Source: Acidisarcina sp963790505
GTDB lineage: Bacteria > Acidobacteriota > Terriglobia > Terriglobales > Acidobacteriaceae
Direction of reading: 5' to 3'
DNA: 64,000 bases
NCBI GenBank assembly: GCA_963790505.1
Contig: CAWBOT010000004.1
Location: 930,001-994,000, forward strand
The position numbers and the translations under genes were made by a program. The notes under the pieces were generated by a model. That model had not been told where the DNA came from, made no database searches, and saw only the letters and a program-made list of their open reading frames with translations. The first letter of the stretch is position 1. Each line of letters begins with the position of its first letter. Shown here piece by piece: positions 60,528 through 64,000 of the stretch.

Positions 60528-61793
60528 CTAGGCGTAGATTCCGCGCTGCTTGATAGTGGAAGCGACGCGGTCGATCGCCAGCATATACGCGGCAATGCGG
60601 TTGTTCACGTTGTGCGCCTCCGCATAGCGGATCACGTCGTCGAAGCTCTCCCGCAGGATCGCCTCCAGCCGCTCGTTCACCGTGGCCTCGTTCCAGAAAT
60701 ATCCCTGCCGGTCCTGCACCCATTCAAAGTACGAAGCGGTCACGCCGCCGGCGTTGGCCAGAATGTCCGGGATGATAAAGACTTTCTTGTCCGCCAGGAT
60801 CTCATCGGCCACCGCGGTAGTCGGGCCGTTTGCTCCCTCACAGACGATGCGCGCCTTGATGCGATCCGCGTTGCGGCTGGTGATCACGTTCTCGGTCGCT
60901 GCTGGAATCAGCACCTCGCAATCGCTCAGCAGCAGAGAGTCGGAGTCCGTCGCCTCCGCCCCCTTGAAGCCCAGAACGGTGCGGTTGCGTTCCTTATAAT
61001 CAATCAGGGCGCACACGTCGATGCCGTTGGCGTTGAAGAGCCCACCTTCCTGCTCGGCAATGCCGATGATCTTGTAGCCCCGGTCGCTGAGCAGCTTGGC
61101 AGCGTTCGACCCGACATTGCCAAAGCCTTGAATGACCACGCGGTAGCCCTCCTGCCGCATATTCAGGTAGCGCAGCGCCTCGTCGCAAACCGTTGCAATG
61201 CCCCGTCCGGTCGCTTCCAGTCTGCCCCGCGAGCCGCCGATCGAAAGCGGCTTGCCGGTGACGACTGCGGTGACAGTTTGCCGCATATGCATGGAATAGG
61301 TGTCCATGATCCAGGCCATCACCTGGTCGTTAGTGTTCACGTCCGGTGCGGGTACGTCTTTTTCCGGCCCGATGAACTCGATGATGTCCGAAGTGTAGCG
61401 GCGGGTCATGCGTTCGAGCTCGCCCATCGACATCTGGTGCGGATTGCAGATAATCCCGCCCTTCGCGCCGCCGAAGGGGATGTTCACCACGGCGCACTTC
61501 CACGTCATCCAGCTGGCCAGCGCGCGAACTTCGTCGAGGCTCACGTCCGGCGCATAGCGAATGCCGCCTTTGCCCGGCCCCCGCGCCACGGAATGCTGTA
61601 CGCGAAAGCCCGTGAATACTTCGATGTGTCCGTCGTCCATCATCACGGGGATGTGGACGATGATCTCCCGCGCGGGGTAGCGCAGGATTTTCCAGATGCC
61701 GGCGTCAAGGTCGAGCTTGCGCGCCGCATAGTCAAACCGAGCAGCCTGGGCCTCCCAGGGATTGATCTCCTGCTCGAGCGTAATTGTTGCCAT
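60528..61793 (-). CDS. gdhA: Glutamate dehydrogenase
   Basis: A 421-residue Glu/Leu/Phe/Val-family dehydrogenase. Substrate-binding KGGIRYAPDVS and the catalytic Lys in FGGAKGGI, then PAPDVNTNDQVMAW, and the Rossmann loop VIQGFGNVGSNAA are all present; ANGPTT and NAGGVTASYFEW complete the family pattern. It interconverts glutamate with 2-oxoglutarate and ammonia. The ATG at 61793 has GGAGA 5 bases upstream; a longer frame to 62069 lacks family residues and is rejected. A candidate sigma-70 promoter lies about 160 bases upstream. Confidence 0.94.
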   Translation of the reverse strand: MATITLEQEINPWEAQAARFDYAARKLDLDAGIWKILRYPAREIIVHIPVMMDDGHIEVFTGFRVQHSVARGPGKGGIRYAPDVSLDEVRALASWMTWKCAVVNIPFGGAKGGIICNPHQMSMGELERMTRRYTSDIIEFIGPEKDVPAPDVNTNDQVMAWIMDTYSMHMRQTVTAVVTGKPLSIGGSRGRLEATGRGIATVCDEALRYLNMRQEGYRVVIQGFGNVGSNAAKLLSDRGYKIIGIAEQEGGLFNANGIDVCALIDYKERNRTVLGFKGAEATDSDSLLLSDCEVLIPAATENVITSRNADRIKARIVCEGANGPTTAVADEILADKKVFIIPDILANAGGVTASYFEWVQDRQGYFWNEATVNERLEAILRESFDDVIRYAEAHNVNNRIAAYMLAIDRVASTIKQRGIYA

Positions 61794-61951
61794 GATTTCT
61801 CCAATGCCGGTTCTTCTTCCGGCGCCGCGTCGCCCTGATGTTGAGCGGACACGTCGAGCCGGGTGGCAGAATTGCGTGATCCGGAACGCTCCGGAAACGC
61901 TCAAAACATTGCCGCGGAAGCACCGCACGCAGCAATCAGCCAAACCATCTG

Positions 61952-61978
61952 AGTATAGGCCCGCCAGGTTACAGTCAA
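61952..61978 (-). promoter_or_regulatory. Candidate sigma-70 promoter of gdhA
   Basis: On the minus strand, TTGACT at 61978-61973 and TATACT at 61957-61952, each one mismatch from consensus, with a 15-base spacer, which is shorter than usual. The -10 is about 160 bases from the gdhA start. Confidence 0.4.
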
Positions 61979-62013
61979 CAACCCATGGGCGGGGATGATC
62001 CTTCCTGGTAATT

Positions 62014-62036
62014 CTGCTTGATAGTCCTGCTTGATA
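62014..62036 (+). repeat. 10-bp direct repeat upstream of trpE
   Basis: CTGCTTGATA at 62014-62023 and again at 62027-62036, a 13-base period, about 100 bases before the trpE start. Possibly a tandem protein-binding site. Confidence 0.3.
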
Positions 62037-62136
62037 AACCCCGAACCCAGAACATTGTTGCTCAGACAATCCCCTCCCGATGCGGGGTCTGGTCCGGCCC
62101 GAACGTCCGCTCCCTCATCACGCTAAGTCCAACGCA

Positions 62137-63708
62137 ATGTACGATGAAACGAGTATGGCCGCTCCCCGATCTGCGTCGCCCTCTACCGTGCCTGCCAGCA
62201 AGGATTTCGAGCGACTCGCCGCCGCCCACACCCTCGTTCCCGTCTACCGCAGTCTCACCGCCGACCTCGAAACCCCGGTCTCCGCTTTTTTGCGCCTCGC
62301 CGCCGGCGAGCCCGAGTGTTTCATGCTCGAATCCGTCGAGGGCGGCGAACGCGTGGGCCGCTATACCTTTATCGGCGTCCGCCCCAGGAAGAAGATCGTC
62401 GCCTGGGGTAGATCGATCGAGGTCACCGAAACCGGTCCCTCCGGCAAAGCTGAAACCGCGAACTTCGAAGGCGATATCTTCGCAATTCTCAAAGACGCTC
62501 TCGACGGCCAGAAACCTGCAACCCTCCCCGGACTACCACCCTTCACCGCCGGGGCCGTCGGGTTCTTCGCCTACGACGTCGTCCGCCAGATCGAGCGCCT
62601 GCCTTCGCTGGCCAAAGACGATCTCGGCATGCCCGACGCCTGCCTGATGTTTTTCGACGAGGTGCTCGCCTTCGACCACGTCAAGAAAGCGATCCTGCTC
62701 ATCGTCACCGCCCATCTCTCGCGGATGAAACCGAAAGCCGCCTACGCCGACGCCGTAGCGCGCCTCGACCGTCTGGAAAAGAAACTCGCCAAACCGTTAC
62801 CCAAGTCCAAACCGAGAAAGACAACCGGCAAGCTTGTCGTCAAGCCAAGCAGCAAGAAGCAGCACTTCCTCGACGCCGTCGCCACGTCAAAGGAATACAT
62901 CGCCGCCGGGGACATCTTTCAGGTCGTGGTTTCGCAGCGCTTCGAGGTCGAGCCCGAGGTCGATCCCTTCTCGATCTACCGCTCGCTGCGCATCGTCAAC
63001 CCCTCGCCGTACATGTACTTCCTTCGCTTCGGACTAAAGAAGCCAAGTCCCGACGGCAAGCCCACAAAAGGCAAGCCCGAAGTCACCCACATTATCGGCT
63101 CCTCGCCTGAACTGCTCGTCCGCGTCAAGCAGCGCGCCGTCGAGTACCGCCCCATCGCCGGCAGCCGTCCGCGCTCGAGCAACGAAGCCGAAGACATCCG
63201 CCTCGGCGAAGAGATGCTCGCCGACGAGAAAGAACGCGCCGAACACGTGATGCTCGTCGACCTCGGCCGTAACGACGTTGGCCGTGTCAGCGAATTCTCC
63301 TCCGTCCGCGTCAAGGACTTCATGTTCATCGAGCGCTACTCGCACATCATGCACTTAGTAAGTGCCATCGAGGGCAAGCTGCGCGAGGAACTAACTCCCG
63401 TCGACGCCTTCCGCGCCTGCTTCCCCGCCGGCACCCTCTCCGGCGCACCTAAGATCCGCGCCATGGAGATCATCGAAGAGCTCGAGCCCACCCGCCGCGG
63501 CATCTACGGAGGCAGCATCCTCTACGCCGACTTTTCCGGCAACTTGGATAGCTGCATCGCCATTCGAACGCTGCTCCTCAAAGGCAAAAAAGGATACTTC
63601 CAGGCCGGAGCCGGCATCGTCGCCGACTCCGTACCGGAGAAGGAATATGAGGAGTCGGTGAATAAAGCGAAAGCTGTTGTGACGGCGATTGAGCGGGCGA
63701 GGGGATAA
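62137..63708 (+). CDS. trpE: Anthranilate synthase component I
   Basis: A 523-residue chorismate-utilising enzyme that makes anthranilate with the TrpG amidotransferase for tryptophan synthesis. The N-terminal domain has the feedback-site LES pattern (FMLESVEGGERVGRYTF), and the catalytic domain has FQVVVSQRF, IAGSRPR, HVMLVDLGRNDVGRV, SHIMHLVS and AGTLSGAPKIRAMEII (seen as TLSGAPKIRAM). A Pro/Lys-rich insert occurs near residues 220-245. ATG 62137 is taken; ATG 62155 is an alternative and neither has a clear Shine-Dalgarno sequence. trpG does not follow directly. Confidence 0.92.
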   Translation: MYDETSMAAPRSASPSTVPASKDFERLAAAHTLVPVYRSLTADLETPVSAFLRLAAGEPECFMLESVEGGERVGRYTFIGVRPRKKIVAWGRSIEVTETGPSGKAETANFEGDIFAILKDALDGQKPATLPGLPPFTAGAVGFFAYDVVRQIERLPSLAKDDLGMPDACLMFFDEVLAFDHVKKAILLIVTAHLSRMKPKAAYADAVARLDRLEKKLAKPLPKSKPRKTTGKLVVKPSSKKQHFLDAVATSKEYIAAGDIFQVVVSQRFEVEPEVDPFSIYRSLRIVNPSPYMYFLRFGLKKPSPDGKPTKGKPEVTHIIGSSPELLVRVKQRAVEYRPIAGSRPRSSNEAEDIRLGEEMLADEKERAEHVMLVDLGRNDVGRVSEFSSVRVKDFMFIERYSHIMHLVSAIEGKLREELTPVDAFRACFPAGTLSGAPKIRAMEIIEELEPTRRGIYGGSILYADFSGNLDSCIAIRTLLLKGKKGYFQAGAGIVADSVPEKEYEESVNKAKAVVTAIERARG

Positions 63709-63764
63709 CCAAGTCGGCTTTAGGCTGCTACTATTCCCGACAGAACCTGGAGCGAACAACGGCC

Positions 63765-64000
63765 GTGTCTGAAGACGTCAAGAAATCTGATAGAGCAGCG
63801 ACCGTTCTAAAAGTAGCTGACAGCGCGGGACGAGCCAGCCTGGCCGCGGTAGTTGCTCCGGCGGTAACCGCCCTCGGAGCACACGCGGGCATTCCAGCTC
63901 CAGAGGCCGCAATGATGGGTTCAGCTACAGGCAAATTCGTTTCAGAAATGCTACCTCTTGCCGTCAAACGGTTTTTCTCTGGAAACTCGAAGAAGTGGTG
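63765..64000 (+). CDS. Partial ORF running off the window end
   Basis: A GTG-started reading frame without stops to the window end (at least 78 codons). The start of the product is charged (SEDVKKSDRAAT), then Ala/Val-rich (GRASLAAVVAPAVTALGAHAG). No family is recognised. A GGAG lies upstream but 13 bases away, so the start is uncertain. It is separated from trpE by 56 bases. Confidence 0.35.
   Translation, partial: MSEDVKKSDRAATVLKVADSAGRASLAAVVAPAVTALGAHAGIPAPEAAMMGSATGKFVSEMLPLAVKRFFSGNSKKW

Larger units (their letters stand above)
61794..62136. other. Divergent gdhA/trpE intergenic region
   Basis: 343 bases. It holds the gdhA promoter candidate (61952-61978) and a direct repeat (62014-62036). 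No Trp-rich leader peptide or attenuator was found ahead of trpE. Confidence 0.45.

Noticed and set aside
60612..61838. 408-codon plus-strand frame opposite gdhA
   Set aside because: Its product has no family resemblance and it lies fully antisense to an unmistakable glutamate dehydrogenase; it is a codon-bias shadow in GC-rich DNA.
61794..62136. Trp attenuator or leader peptide before trpE
   Set aside because: No short frame with consecutive Trp codons and no terminator-antiterminator pair; only a CCCC/GGGG mini-hairpin near 62072.
1..64000. CRISPR array, phage or insertion sequence
   Set aside because: No regularly spaced repeats, transposase or phage genes were found in the window.

Overview
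The window looks like a chromosomal segment of an Acidobacteriota species, probably a soil member of the Terriglobia. The evidence is lineage-flavoured gene content rather than a marker phylogeny: an acidobacterial-type duplicated-orphan-permease (ADOP) FtsX protein, a GWxTD-domain protein, a secreted BamD-like TPR protein, an ECF sigma factor overlapping a TPR Ser/Thr kinase, PQQ beta-propeller proteins and carboxypeptidase-regulatory-domain outer-membrane barrels, all in moderately high-GC DNA. No phage, insertion sequence, CRISPR array or rRNA was seen. Most of the window is densely packed housekeeping or accessory chromosome.

Layout. 0-6.5 kb: a KimA-like APC permease, a PQQ-propeller lipoprotein with tandem Ig-like repeats, and an AI-2E-family permease with an extra C-terminal domain. 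6.8-16.9 kb: an ACP and ketoacyl synthase pair, a secreted prolyl oligopeptidase, HemQ, a ROK/polyphosphate-glucokinase-like kinase, an SDR glucose-dehydrogenase-like enzyme, a GH15 enzyme and TreZ. The last four suggest alpha-glucan, trehalose and glucose handling. 16.9-18.6 kb: a secreted GH35-like glycosidase. 18.7-22.4 kb: a compact cluster of two paralogous pilin-like secreted proteins, a PapD-like chaperone and a small outer-membrane barrel with a C-terminal regulatory-like domain, read here as a minimal chaperone-usher-like surface-fibre system. 22.6-33.0 kb: the ADOP permease, a PQQ dehydrogenase, Rpe, a BamD-like protein, ValS and NadC.

33.1-38.4 kb: the most unusual region. Four unnamed signal-less proteins (Ig-like, Cys-rich, amphipathic) sit directly upstream of a polyprenyl synthetase and a geranylgeranyl-reductase-type flavoenzyme, with a phasin-like helical protein encoded convergently. 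Four of the seven products carry Lys/Arg/Pro/Ala-rich basic tails, which fits assembly on an anionic or lipid surface. This is the best candidate for an undescribed cytoplasmic isoprenoid system.

38.5-46.4 kb: a secreted esterase, a LarA-family racemase next to a tagaturonate epimerase (UxaE), and a tyrosine/homogentisate degradation operon (hmgA-fahA-hpd) in which hpd carries a one-base frameshift. 46.5-51.1 kb: an ECF sigma factor, Ser/Thr kinase and secreted-protein operon. 51.5-53 kb: a DUF2383-type four-helix protein, two gene remnants and tRNA-Lys(CTT). 53-60.4 kb: two envelope proteins, a MacA-like adaptor, an ABC ATPase with no permease beside it, and a degenerate NtrC-type AAA/Fis protein. 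60.5-64 kb: glutamate dehydrogenase, anthranilate synthase TrpE and a partial ORF at the window edge.
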